Source of the DNA: Pyrrhosoma nymphula
Taxonomy: Eukaryota; Arthropoda; Insecta; Odonata; Coenagrionidae
Direction: 5' to 3'
Assembly (NCBI GenBank): GCA_963573305.1
Contig: OY754339.1
Coordinates: 88,319,838-88,383,837, forward strand
DNA: 64,000 nucleotides
The notes under the pieces: generated by a model
What the model was told of the DNA's origin: nothing
The model's input: the letters and a program-made list of their open reading frames with translations, nothing else
Databases searched by the model: none
Translations under genes and position numbers: made by a program
Part shown: in pieces, positions 1-10,903 of the stretch
Numbering within the stretch: the first letter of the stretch is position 1
How the letters are laid out: the number at the start of each line of letters is the position of its first letter

Positions 1-1097
1 TCGTCAAAAAATAACGGTGTGTAGTTTGTATCTTTTCCGCTATTTATAAAAATGAATCACTTACCCACCGCTGTAATTATTACAGAATTGCAAAAAAAAC
101 TGCCGTTTTGAAGGGTATTTGAGATGAAATGTGTGATTGTGTTAACGGCCGATGACACGCGATGTCCCAAGGCTGTCGATGACCTTCGTCCGTGAATTGT
201 GCTCACCCGATGGTGTACTTGGTGGAACTCGGAAATAAAAATACGCTGAGGAATATTCCCGAAGATACATCTACATCCCCCTTTTGGACTGAGTTCTGGA
301 GGACTTCTCCTCTAAAACCGCAAACTTCTAAAAACCGCAGATGTTAAAAGTGATATAAACAACTTTGCCAGAAGTATTCTGACCTCTTTGGTCTCCCAAA
401 ATACTTTTTTTATTTTTCAGCTAAAATTAAGAGTATGAACAGTGGATGGTAGGGTAACCCTAGTTTTTCAGAATTTAGAGAAGTTATGTTTTTCTACTCT
501 CAAAATGAAGTTAATATTCACGTGCTAAAATGTTGTTACTTTTAATTAACGGGAACCCGTGCCCCAAGGGTCCTATGTACTTTGGACCAAAATATGCGTT
601 TTTTGGGCTGTATTTGAATGAAAAACGTAAAAGTGCCGTAAAAAGGCCCTTTAGAGCCGAATTTTTGTTTTTTTTGCCTATCTCTTAAAACGTTACAACT
701 AAATAATATTTTCTTAATTTACCTCAGCCCGTATATCTGTATTTGTGAGGGTGACTACATTACCTTAAAGCAAAAGCCTATACTTTGTTTATTTCATGTA
801 TTTTAATATTACGTAGGGCCTACTTGTTTTAGTCGTTATTTAACCAATTACAAATGTATTTTGCAGCCTGGTAGTTCTTCTTTGAATGTTTTCATTTTGA
901 TGTTTGCTGATAAAATAAAAATATTAAAGGAAAATGGTATTTTCTGAATACCTTTGTTTATTTCATTCCATCCAATTTTCAATTTGTACGGCATTAAAGA
1001 AGAAAGTTTGAAATCCTTCTGTAGGCTGCCGCGGGTTGATGGATGTGAAAATATAGGTCTTCCGTGTTTTACACCGCGTTGGTCAATGTTTCCTTGG
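1..1097. other. Intergenic AT-rich DNA, no gene seen
   Basis: No reading frame resembles a known protein. Short open frames end within 110 codons and lack conserved motifs. The last 100 bases run into the arm of the inverted repeat that follows, so this stretch may be the degraded body of the same retroelement. Confidence 0.6.
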
Positions 1098-1099
1098 AG

Positions 1100-1264
1100 G
1101 ACAGTTTCGTCGGCTTCTTCTGGTCGGTGAAGTGAAGGTGCAGCCATTCGTCGCCTTATATATCTCAAGCGTTAGACCTGACTCCCACGGGTGAGACATA
1201 TATAAGACGACGAATGTCTATACCTTCACTTTACCGACCTGAAGAAGCTAACTGAAACGTCGTT
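1100..1264. repeat. Imperfect inverted repeat, about 72-bp arms
   Basis: The arm at about 1100-1174 is the reverse complement, with roughly 80 percent match, of about 1192-1262. The spacer is under 20 bases, so transcripts in either direction would fold into a hairpin. Each arm carries a CUGANGA-like and GAAAC box pair (see the separate hammerhead-like entry). Motifs of this kind sit in the terminal repeats of Penelope-like retroelements, so this may be two oppositely oriented element ends. The arms are seen directly; the element assignment is inferred. Confidence 0.7.
1239..1261 (+). ncRNA. Hammerhead-like ribozyme core (candidate)
   Basis: Reads CTGAAGA, a short AG/CT helix II with a four-base loop, GAAAC, then GTC. 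This is the conserved order of a type I hammerhead core with a minimal helix III. A second, poorer copy (CAGAAGA ... GAAAC) lies on the minus strand at about 1100-1122 in the opposite arm. Helix I has not been verified and helix II is very short, so activity is uncertain. Confidence 0.25.
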
Positions 1265-2414
1265 CCCCCATGTCGTGGAGAGGTATTGCATACCCCCCAG
1301 GCACCGCGGAAAGTAGTGAGCCGCCCCCGACAAAACAACGACCTTAATTCGCCCCTGCTCCAAACTTACTCAACTCACTGCGCAAAACCCCTCTCTTTTT
1401 TCATAATGGAGTCACCGTATGTAGGGCATGTCACGTACTACAGGCTGACCGGTTTTTGTTTTCTTATCTGCAATCTCTGCAATAGTTTCGGAGATACCTC
1501 CAACTATAACTTTGAGCAAAATTCGCTCCAATGATTGTCATAGCATAAATTTGGACGGGAAAAACGTCATTTCGGCGGCATTCTCTGACAATGTTTCTGC
1601 TTATATTCTAATTCTTCGTTAACAGCTTACTGAACTTCCTCATAGAAAGTTTAAAAAAAATTACTTTTAGCCCACTTTGTTCGATTTGGGACCACTGTGC
1701 GGCAGCTTCAACATGTATGCGCATTAGGGTGGTCACAAGGTAGGTATATGGGAAATCTTTTTTCGCCGTATCTTCCCGAGGACCCCCCTACAAGTTTATA
1801 ATTGGCTGAAAAATGAGATCGGCAAAGTTTCAGCTCAGCTTGACAACGTTATCCCGTGCCTCATTGAGGCAGAAGTTAGGAAAAAATGCGAATTTTAGCA
1901 AAAAATCACAAAAATATATCGAACTCTTCCAACTAAACATGACAATTTTACCATTGTGGTAACTTCTAAATATTTGACAAGAATAGCACCCATATATTTT
2001 CTTTAAAAAAACTACGTAGAAGCATAACTAATGGCTGGACTTGGATAACGAATGGCTGGATGGCTAATCTCCAGTTTGCGCGTTCTAAGCGAACAAATCC
2101 CAAAAAACATCAATAACTCCCGCGTATTAAAGCACGCGTTTCCGATAAGCGGTGTGGTGTTTCACAACAAACCCTGTGGTATCGAAATATGAAGTGGGCG
2201 TATTTCCTTTCTGTAATGACGACAGAATATTTAATTGGGCCGGTGAGTGACAATGTACTGGTAGTGGGATTCCTACGATTGTAACATTGCCCTGCCTCTT
2301 GTTTGTCAAAAATAATTTTTTCATATCTTATACGTATTTCTGTCGTAGGTTTTCGCGGCGTTCAGGTTCGCAGTTTGGTAGGTTTTCGCCCACGTTGGCA
2401 TCATTCTTGATGGC

Positions 2415-2448
2415 GACGTTTCACCTGCTGTACCGTTGGCGTCCTCAG
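2415..2448 (-). ncRNA. Hammerhead-like ribozyme core (candidate)
   Basis: On the minus strand the order is CTGAGGA (2448-2442), one extra base, a GCC...GGT helix II, GAAAC (2422-2418) and GTC (2417-2415). These are the conserved boxes of a type I hammerhead with a minimal helix III, as reported for Penelope-like retroelements. The single unpaired base before helix II departs from the canonical core. Confidence 0.35.
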
Positions 2449-2498
2449 GCCAGGCTGAAATACCGGCGTTTTCGAAGCATTCTCCACTTCAGCCTAGC

Positions 2499-2528
2499 CT
2501 GAGGACGCCTACGGCAGAGTAGGTGAAA
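2499..2528 (+). ncRNA. Hammerhead-like ribozyme core, degraded copy
   Basis: Mirror copy in the other arm of the inverted repeat: CTGAGGA, one extra base, a six-pair helix II (GCCTAC with GTAGGT, one wobble), then GAAAC. The following bases are TAC, not GTC, so the expected cleavage triplet is lost here. Confidence 0.3.
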
Positions 2529-2587
2529 CTACGCCATCAAGAATAATGCCAACGCGGACGAAACCCGAAAACCTGCCAAACTGCGTA

Positions 2588-4058
2588 TCTTAAACGTAAT
2601 CTAAATCCTCAGGAAAAACGTAATCTAAATCCTCAGTGGCTTCCGCTTCCTGTCGCGGTTTCCTTAAAACGTCAAGGGCATGGATATGGATACCATATAT
2701 TCCCCCGGGTAACCGCGTCTTCATCACCTACTATGGACCGTGATACGGACTAGTAACGGCAAATCCTTATTGAGAATTTCTTTTGCCTCATCCCTATCAG
2801 AGCCGGCAAGAGTGCGGCAAAATGTTTCTGTACCGTGATTTTCATTTCCCTGGCTGCAGACGCAAACTACGACATTTTGCAAAACAATGCTGAGAAGATT
2901 TTGTACTATGAACTGAAATGTTTTACAATTACGATGCTTGCAATGACCCCTTGCAACAATAGTGTTATCTCAACGATGGCAATGCTTTTCAAATAAAAGC
3001 ACACAGGCTACGTTAAGTGAAGAAAAAACAACGCTCTGTGCTTCAACAAGCGTAAAAAACTAAAAGATATGTTAAAAAACTGAAGGAAAAAATCTATATT
3101 ATTCTTTATCATATCGAGTAAACTCTTAGTCTGTAATTTCTATTTTCTGCTGATTATTCACCATATTATTTAGTTTTAAGTTTCCTCATTCACACAAAAT
3201 CAGCATGCGTACGACATTACAATCTTCTCATGTCAAGTGCGCCACTTGTCAATTGACCGGTAGGGGTGAGTCTCGCACTCACCGGAATGGTACATTCTAT
3301 GCGCCTTCGGCGCGATCAGCACTGCGTGCTTATGTGAAAAAAACTTGGCGCAAAAAGCATTTGTCCATTTCCGTTGCACAAACGAATCATTTTGAAAGAT
3401 TTCCTTCCAATCCTGTCAGCTGAAATTAAATTGACCCTCAAAGACCCTACAGGAGTAAATAACAGCTTCCTTGTCCCGAGATTCCCACAATTTACAACCC
3501 TCTTTAACCAACAGTCGAAACGCCTTATTTATTCGCCAATAATCATACACTTTGAGTACGTTCCTACGATCTTTACTCCCATGAAGGCTAAGAGCGGAAT
3601 CAGCGAACACGCTATTGCCCCCTAAGGATGGAAAACTTAACACACATATATGTCTATTGCCTAAGCCTCGAAATAAAAAAAGAGATCACTAAGAGCATTG
3701 GGACTGACAATGAATTCTCCCTCTTCCGCAGGCATGATTATTAATGAAAATTGCCCTAGGTATTAGTATCAACAGGTATGCAATTTCGAATATTGCCTGA
3801 AATGATTAGAAGATGGAACGATGTTCAGCTGGTTCACACACAGTAGCACCATACCTGCAACAGCACATTCAAGAGGTCTACGGGAGACAGGTAGAACACT
3901 CTTCGAAAATTGAAGGGCAAGAGAATCGGGATCGAGTAGGAAACCCTGCAACTTGTCAACGTATTCACCGATCCCCCCGGAAATGGGACCATCAGGGTAG
4001 GTGGGGTCGGGGTGTGGGAGGTGCAAAGCAGGGTGTATAATGACCGACCGAAACCGAC
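2588..4058. other. Intergenic, no gene seen
   Basis: Open frames of 70-130 codons overlap one another on both strands without conserved motifs or start context. I treat them as chance. There is a short hairpin around 3256-3282 (GGTGAG / CTCACC). Confidence 0.6.
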
Positions 4059-4267
4059 CAGGTCCGACAGAAACGATAAATTGAGAGAGATATTTTGCCG
4101 AACGGACAGGTATGGGAATTCGTTTTTCCCCCCAACAATAAGGGACTTTAATAAATGCAAGGCGTAATTTCATTAGAGCGTTTCCATTTTATATGTAAAC
4201 GGCTGGTGTCCTAACACCCCCCGCCACACGCCTATCGAGGCGGCTTGCGGGGTAGTATGTAGATGTA
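4059..4267 (+). mobile_element. 5'-truncated LINE tail (same family as 35098-35757)
   Basis: From CAGGTCCGACAGAAACGATA onward this matches the 3' end of the better-preserved LINE copy at about 35549-35757, through the shared CCCCCCGCCACACGCCTAT segment to the terminal GTAGATGTA. Only the last roughly 210 bases are present, as expected for 5'-truncated target-primed insertion. Confidence 0.85.
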
Positions 4268-5138
4268 TTAGGATGAATCGGTCACAAGTACTTACTGTCT
4301 GTCAAAAAAAAAGTCTAGACACCAGAGTTTGAGATGTTCATCCTTATAAGCGATGAAATGGATAAAAATGAAATAAAATGCACCTAAAAGCTTGTTTATT
4401 AATACGTTTATTGGCAGAAGACAAAAGTTTTGTTTTCCTTTACTGTACTTTTAATTAATTTTATTTCTTTCATACTTTAATATCACAAGTTAATAGGCTG
4501 GAAATCAACAGAAAACCAAGCGATCGAACATAGGCAATCCGTTTTTTACGCGCCAAAACAGTGACTTTTTACAAAGTACAGTGAATGCAACAAAAGAACG
4601 TTTGACTTACATCAGTAAAAGTTGACATAAACGAGGTTTTATGTGTCTTTTACTGCTTTAAAGTCGTTTCCCTCATTTTGAAGATAGTCTCTCTCAAGCT
4701 CGGGAATCAACACCTTTTTTTTACAGCCAGTAGTTACCGAGGCATGGAAATGCAAACGTTCTAGCAATTATGAGCTGAGTCCTTGATGTAGTTATTGAAT
4801 GTTAAGTAAAATAATAATATGGAAAAAAAAATTCTTTTTAAAAAGCACGCTTATATCCAAGTGTAATAAAAAGTAAGAAATAATTTTTTCAACACTCTCC
4901 TACTAAAAAGTGGGCGCTAGTAGAACAGATATTGACATAAATGACAGAGGTTGAACGTTAACAAAAAAGTACCCACGCTTTTATTTTCCGAGTATTTTTT
5001 CAACATATTATTATTTTCTACTTTTTAGTCTTTATATTAATTGTGCAACGTTTCTTTTCAATTTAAATTAATTTCTTCTCACTATAAATGCTAACTTCTC
5101 CAAGCGCCATCAATTGGCAAGAGACTTTTTTCCATATA
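4268..5138. other. AT-rich intergenic DNA, no gene seen
   Basis: Rich in short A and T runs. No coding motif or repeat boundary is recognised. Confidence 0.55.
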
Positions 5139-5893
5139 AAATGTAAACCATTTAATTTTAGTAGATTAACTCGGAAATTGAATAGTAAAAATGGAAAAGG
5201 TTGTAAGTGCCAGAAACTAAAATTTTCAGTACTCAATAAAATAAGCAAGGAGCCTACAAGGAGTAGTGTATTATTCGTGAAAATAAGTTTCAACCCCGCA
5301 CGGCTCTTGCACGGTGCTGAAATCTTCCGACTGCTCTACAAACTAGGGAAAAATTTTCTGACACTTACTAACTTCTTATTACGCCTGGCTTGTACTTCGC
5401 TTTTCACCGAAAAAGTCATTTTTTTATTTTTTGGCACTTACAACCTTTTCCATTTTTGCTACACAATTAGTGAATTTGATTACTAATTCATGTATTGTCA
5501 TCGAGAGTAAGCAAGTGTGCCAAAATTCAGCTCGATTATACATTGGGAAGTGGGTTACATTCCGATTACAAGAATCCATCCAGACAATCCAACAAAAAAA
5601 CAGGAGAAGTTAATGATGGCACTGCTAAAGTTACTAATCGTAAGTATCAATGAATGGCAAAAGCCCAGACTGCGAGTAGACGATGTGATGTGGGTTGCGT
5701 CATGTTAGGATAAGGAAATATAAAATGTTAACCATTCAATTTTAGTAGATTCACGTGTTAATAAGTGTATTTAATGACTGATTCATGAATTGTCATCGAG
5801 AGTAAGTAAGGATGCCAAATTTCAACTCGATTGAACACTTGGAAGTGGGTTACAATTCAATTACAAGATTCCATCCAGACAAACAGGTGAAGT
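5139..5893. repeat. Diverged direct duplication, one copy split by a MITE
   Basis: The segment around 5722-5893 is repeated upstream as 5139-5184 plus 5462-5600. Shared pieces include TTTAGTAGATT, ATTGTCATCGAGAGTAAG, GGAAGTGGGTTACA and CCATCCAGACAA. The upstream copy is interrupted by the TA-flanked element at 5185-5459. The 'CTCGATT...GGAAGTGGGTTACA' wording resembles untranslated parts of arthropod retroelements, but I cannot name the family. Confidence 0.7.
5185..5459. mobile_element. TA-flanked MITE, Tc1/mariner-like
   Basis: Ends are near-identical inverted repeats starting G(T/C)AAAAATGGAAAAGG and running about 27 bases with one mismatch. TA is present on both sides (5183-5184, 5460-5461). 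No transposase. It splits the older direct repeat, so it inserted after that duplication arose. Confidence 0.8.
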
Positions 5894-6039
5894 TAAAAAT
5901 AAGCGTGGTAATATATTTTGAAGCATTGATTTTTATTTTTTCGCTTCCGAGATGCCGTTAAAATTAAAAAACCACTTTCAGAACATTGTGACAAATAGGT
6001 GAGATTGTAGGATTGTGCATACTAAGATTCTGAAACCGG

Positions 6040-6260
6040 ATGATAGGGACTCATTAACGAAGGATATTGTAGCAATCGAAGCTTGGAGAAAAAATGGCAG
6101 TTGCATCTAAACCTTAAGAAATGCGTGGCAGTACATTTTTTGAAGAAGGAAAAATACAAAAATACCATCTCACAAAATAATAAACTCGGAAATAGTTAGC
6201 ACGTCGAGTACATTATACACATATTTAGGTGTCACAATTACTCAAGATTGCAGGACCGAC
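6040..6260 (+). pseudogene. Decayed LINE reverse-transcriptase fragment
   Basis: With frameshifts, the plus strand reads motifs of the RT C-terminal region: LTKDIVAIEAW, then WQLHLNLKKC, then YTYLGVTITQDC. The LN-x-x-KC and YLGV-x-I strings are standard for CR1/jockey-group RTs, and the YLGV part matches the better copy starting at about 35098. Several stops and shifts; non-functional. Confidence 0.7.
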
Positions 6261-6392
6261 AGATTTTAAATGTCATTTTTTCGGCACACGATTCGGGATC
6301 ACAAAAGCTTAGATGGAAACCTTCAATAGCGTTATAATCTGTTGGAAATAAAAACTTAACTTCGTGATTTCACATAGATTTTTTATTCACAC

Positions 6393-6426
6393 GACCCAGG
6401 TTTCGATGTACATCATCATCTTCAGG
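6393..6426 (-). ncRNA. Hammerhead-like core in a Penelope-type 3' end (candidate)
   Basis: Minus strand: CTGAAGA (6426-6420), one extra base, a GATG/CATC helix II with a five-base loop, GAAA, then a tiny helix III (ACC / GGT with a two-base loop) ending in the GTC cleavage triplet. Helix III is exactly the minimal form described for Penelope-like elements. Downstream the strand reads GTGTGAATAAA, a likely element tail. Helix I pairing is weak, so this is a candidate only. Confidence 0.4.
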
Positions 6427-7255
6427 TCATTTACCCCTTTTACGCATTCAGGTCAGTTAGGTATGTCAGAAACTACAAATTTTAATATAATGTGGAAATA
6501 ACAAAGTTTAACCTTTTCATTCAAAATGAATAGCAAGTTCCACAAAGTCACGCCGGAAACCACCAACTTTATGAGAAGCTAATTAATTTTACATTTCTGT
6601 AATTTTTGCATTTCAGCATGATTTTCAACATGACTCAATATTTCATAGTGCCCATGAATTAAAATATCAGTAATACCAATCAGTAGTGGTAATTTACCTG
6701 AGTACTGCATGTTGGCATGTTTTTCAACTTTAGCACTACCCTGGTTTATGGCCTGGCCGAGCAATGTTCTTCTGACTGCTTGCGGTTGGGGGAGCATCCA
6801 GGTCTAGATCTTGTACAGGGAGGATAAATCTTGGTGTGTAATCACCCTGTACCGCACACTCTGGAGGTGGCTTGCACGGTACTTCGTAGATGTAGTAAAT
6901 TAATCAGCATCCCATGAAGACATCGAAAACCGATACAAATTATTGAAAGAGCTAACTGCATTTAAAAATAATGCTCCATCACAGTAAAACTCCACCAAAA
7001 CAAAAATCCACGTAGTCGATTAAACAAACCTGCCTGCACAGTAAATAGACATGTTTAAGCCGTACTCGAGGAGCCGAAGGAGACGTCAACGGGACAAAAC
7101 AAAAGTGGCTAATTCAAATGACAGGATTGCATCTACGTGCAGTAGAACAAATGAGACCGCGTAAGCACTCTAACATTCACAGAGAGTAATAAGTGCCATG
7201 TGTTAACGAGCCCTTACTTTTTAAGGGGTCAGGGATGTTTGAAACAAAGCGACCG
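6427..7255. other. Intergenic with a short LINE tail at about 6830-6897
   Basis: Around 6850-6895 the order CACCCTGTACCGCACAC, GGAGGTGGCTTGC, TTCGTAGATGTAG parallels the tail of the LINE family seen at 4059 and 35098 and ends in the same GTAGATGTAG. It looks like an older relative. The rest has no recognised content. Confidence 0.5.
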
Positions 7256-7263
7256 ATACACAC

Positions 7264-8145
7264 CAGGGCTGCAAGCGGTCCTACCGGTTGATTTTAATGG
7301 AAAAATGACTTATTTTTGCCCAAATAATGACCAAAAATTGACCAAATACAACCAAAACCTTACTGAAACCGGCCAAACATACTTGAGTATATGTTTCCTT
7401 GAGTCCTGCATTCTCCGCCAACTCGCAAACTGGCGGCCAACTGGCCGACTAGGCAATGAAAATCTGTAAAATGCGCGATTCGAACAATCTTGTACTCGCG
7501 CGTCTTCAATTCGAGCATTGCAAGGGATTTTTAGGGTCCAGTCGGACGCCAGTTGGGGAGTTGGCAGAGAATGCAGGGCTCTGATGTTTCCTGGTACATA
7601 TCGTGCCTTTGAAGAGGGAAAGTAATTGAATGACGTATTAAAAAATGTGTCAAATAAAACTTTATTCACATGAAAGTAATGCAAAATATTACTTTCCAAA
7701 AAAAATAACTTGCACGTACTTCCTAACTAGAAACGTACGGTAACAAAATAGTAAAATAAAATATTTACTTCGTTGAGTGATAAATTTTATGTGATTACAT
7801 CAGACACGTTTCCCAGGCTAGAAGAACAAAGTCAAGAACACAAGAGTCAAAAATAGCGACAAGTCACCGGTCATACAATGTTATTATCGCACCATCCAAC
7901 AAAGGTGACTTTGATTTCGACCTTGACACTAACAAAAAAAAAAACAGCAAAGAATTCTTCGCTCGCGCACATAGGACGACCCCGATTTTTTAAGCGGATA
8001 AAAGTGACAAAACACCTTGTCCTAAATGCTAGTAAATACGGTATAATAATGACTTTTAGTGACTTTTTAGCATAATAATAACTTTTAATGACCAAGATCA
8101 GAAATAATGACCAATAATGGTAATAATGACTGACTTGCAGCCCTG
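7264..8145. mobile_element. Non-autonomous hAT element with perfect 8-bp target duplication
   Basis: Ends are perfect 12-bp inverted repeats, CAGGGCTGCAAG at 7264-7275 and its complement at 8134-8145. They are flanked by the identical 8-mer ATACACAC (7256-7263 and 8146-8153). An 8-bp duplication and CAGGG ends are diagnostic of hAT. The 882-bp interior has no transposase. Near both ends, repeats of AATGACC / TAATGACTT type are plausible subterminal binding sites. Confidence 0.92.
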
Positions 8146-8588
8146 ATACACACCAGAGATCCCTTTCATTTTAGTCGATGGGGGAAGCAGCGTTGCAAGA
8201 GGTGTAGGTAAGACAAATGTGGGATAGACGAAGCCTCAACTGTGACTCAATTTCTCTCCGCTGGATTCTGGTCTTCCGCTGCCCAACTCAAAAAGCCCGT
8301 AACAACTCGTTACCAAAAAAAACACAGGTAATACCCATTGGAGAGACACAAATGCTTTTTCTTGCTTATAAATGCTACAAAATTGCTGGTACAATGAAGT
8401 TCGCTATCAAATCCTATGATTTTTCTTTTGCTCGCCTGTACTCTTGGGTTGGAGGGGGAAGGAGGGGTGGGGGGAATTTCCCTTTCCACCCACAGCCCAT
8501 GGATACACCAATGGTATAATGATCCAAAAGCTGAAATAAATTCACAAATACAGCAACTGTTTTACGGTCATGCCATCACTGCTATTAA

Positions 8589-8810
8589 GCCCGTTTCACA
8601 CGGGGCATGTAATTGCACAATTTGATGTTCGTACGAACATGCATTTCAAATTGCATTGTGTAAAGTCGTGAATTGCAAGATCACATGCGTGAATGCATGA
8701 ACACGAGATGGCAAAATAGCCCCTGCTCTAATTCGAAAATGATTGAATGCCCGATTGAGAAATACATGCAGTTAGAAGTTGTGCAATTTCGTTCCCCATG
8801 TTAAACGGCC
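8589..8810. mobile_element. Short MITE with GCCCGTTTCACACGG-type ends
   Basis: The left end GCCCGTTTCACACGGGG and the complement of the right end GGCCGTTTAACATGGGG are imperfect inverted repeats. TTAA lies to the left and TTTA to the right. Both ends continue to ATTGCACAA. About 222 bp, no coding capacity. End type resembles the MITE at 17030-17454. Confidence 0.65.
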
Positions 8811-9855
8811 TTTAGAGTTTCATTAATACTCTGAATCTTTAACAAAACTTGTATTTCATCAGTAATCATAATTTGCCAAATCACTTCAAAGTTGATGGTA
8901 AATTAACTCAATTAATTGGTGCCGGATAGTGTGAGTGGTATAAGGATATAAATACTCTTCAATAATTTGTAAAATTCATTCAATCTGATTTCCTTTACTT
9001 CTTGAAGTACAAAGTAAAGGTCTCACTGTTTCAGGCACTAAACAAAGAAAGTAGGGCATACATAAATGAAAAAGAATAGATTCTGTAATTAAATTCTTAC
9101 AGAAGATGTTTAGGGAAGATTGCATGGATTGTAGCATACATAAGCAAGATTATTACTAACTAGAAAATGGCTTCATAGTTTCTGATGGGAAGGTAGAACA
9201 AACTTCATAAATCACTGCAGTCTTAGACTGAAAATAAATAATATCCTCTCACAAATCAATATCTTCCACCATAAAACTATAACACATTGAGTCTTGCTCA
9301 CGATAAGACTAATACAATAAGTTACTGACATCCATAAAACAGGTACCTTGCTGCTAATCCTTTCCATGCAAAGGATAGACAGCAGTTGGGATTAAGTCAA
9401 GATATTTCTATCAATTAGCCATACTTGTAACAGCAGATGATTCGACAATTACTGCACTGAGGAATTGGCGACAACTGTATAAATCGCATAACACAATCAA
9501 GGAACTTGAAATAATGTGCACATGCATGCTGCATAACTGCAGTTATGTTTTTTACTATCCTTATGTTCGACAAGGATGGAATTCCTGTACACTATTCACA
9601 GCTTTAGTAAAAAAAATATCCTGAATAAACCCTATTGTCTGCAGAAGCTCGGGTCAGGTTTTTTGTTTTCGTTATTTGCCTTCTGTTTTCGGAGTACGCC
9701 ACCATTGGCAACCGGAAATGGTACCAAGATGTTTTCGTGCATATCGCCATTGCCTCACATCACCTTGCCATCACCGGGTGGTGAAACTTCAGCCCCCGGC
9801 TACAGAATCACAAATGGGAGCAGTTTTTCTTAGATGTTCATCATCAGTGATAGAC
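8811..9855. other. Intergenic, no gene seen
   Basis: AT-rich with no conserved frame. A palindromic TCCTTTCCATGCAAAGGA sits near 9359-9376, and TTTCCATGCAAAGGATA recurs around 34530. It may be a small dispersed repeat. Confidence 0.5.
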
Positions 9856-10235
9856 ATCACCCTAGTTACAGAATGACCGCTGACCAGGTGTGAAGCCCAA
9901 GAACCATCCACATCAGTTAGTGCTTGACATGGTGGGTGAGGAGAGGAAACTTATGGATGGGATTAGGGGAAGACAGGGTAGGTGGCTGGAAGGAGTAATG
10001 AGGGACGATGGTTTGCTGAAGGCCGTGATAGAGGTGAGGATGTTGGGTAAGCGGGGAAGGGGAAGGAAGAGAATCGGTTTTATGGACGGGATGAAGAAAG
10101 GTAGGACTTATGCTGAGATGAAGAAAGAAATACTAGAGGTAGAAAGGGCACAGCACATGTAAGAGTCCGTTGGATATTCTCTGACTTTCATCACAACCTA
10201 CCTCAAACCGGTAGATTATTGTAATGAATGAATGA
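9856..10235 (+). mobile_element. RTE-like LINE 3' end with C-terminal RT-ORF remnant
   Basis: The frame 9890-10162 encodes the basic C-terminal tail typical of RTE-type endonuclease/RT proteins of arthropods: GRWLEGVMRDDGLLKAVIE, then GKRGRGRKRIGFMDGM, then RTYAEMKKEI. The order 'G-x-GLL-x-x-VIE ... GKRGRGR-x-R-x-x-x-x-D' is characteristic. The DNA ends in a short ATGAATGAATGAAT array, the usual RTE tail. The body is missing by 5' truncation. The first methionine is not a real start. Confidence 0.8.
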
Positions 10236-10325
10236 ATTCATCAAGAAAGCATAAATAGCATCTTTCAAATCCTTGAGGAAGGCATCGATTATTGAAAGTA
10301 AAAGACATAATACTCTATCAATATA

Positions 10326-10331
10326 TTTATT
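10326..10331 (-). promoter_or_regulatory. Candidate poly(A) signal of GPCPD1
   Basis: AATAAA on the minus strand, about 420 bases past the stop codon at 10750. It would give a 3' untranslated region of about 440 bases. It is one of several AT-rich possibilities; no transcript evidence. Confidence 0.4.
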
Positions 10332-10749
10332 TGTCCATCTTATGACATTCAAGTGATCGTTGCTATCTATTAGGTATTCCATAGCCATTACGATGCAAAG
10401 TATTTAAGCTCACAATATTTCAAATGTATAATGAATTTATATGCTGAAGTAGTTCAGGAATTAAAATAGCCTCACTCCATTTACTTAATCTTGCATTCAC
10501 AATCAATTACTCTTTAAAGCACCTTCATTCCAAGAATTTTACCATTATGGTAAGAAGTATCAAATTAATCTTTCAGGTACCAAGGAAAATGACAAATATT
10601 ACATATAGGATGCATATATACACAGACAAACAAAATAAATAATATCAGATAATATCATCCCATTTTTCCTTGCTACCAGAAATTTCACATCTAGTATATT
10701 CATTAAAGCACATCTAAAGCCAAAGCAAGCAAAATATATGGAAGAAATG

Positions 10750-10903
10750 TCATGAATCAAGTTTTGTAAGAAACTGGGTATGTCCAACCACTGAAACTGG
10801 CTGGACAAATTTGTCTAGGGACACCTGGCGGATCATAGCATCTTCTTTTTCTCGTGCCTCCACCAAGAAAATGCTCTCCTTTTTGTCCGTCAAGTAGTCA
10901 ATC
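10750..10903 (-). CDS. GPCPD1: GPCPD1 last coding exon
   Basis: Acceptor AG precedes 10903. It adds the end of codon 400 and 50 residues, from IDYLTDKKESIFLVEA to TKLDS and a TGA at 10750-10752. It follows IYDK of the previous exon, as in relatives where the barrel ends at (I/V)YD(R/K) and a poorly conserved tail follows. Confidence 0.93.

Larger units (their letters stand above)
2369..2587. repeat. Long inverted repeat, about 90-bp arms
   Basis: The arm at 2369-2461 pairs with about 2489-2587, with a spacer of roughly 27 bases. Both arms share the string GGCGTCCTCAGGC or its complement and the pair TTGGCAT / ATGCCAA near their outer ends. The layout matches the repeat at 1100-1264: two head-to-head copies of a module containing hammerhead-like boxes. 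Probably paired ends of a Penelope-like element or a foldback element. Confidence 0.75.

Noticed and set aside
3769..4173. Overlapping 75-134-codon frames on both strands
   Set aside because: They overlap a LINE tail, both strands are open by chance, and no family resemblance is visible.
5088..5486. 132-codon plus-strand open frame
   Set aside because: It runs across a MITE and its inverted ends, so the frame is accidental.
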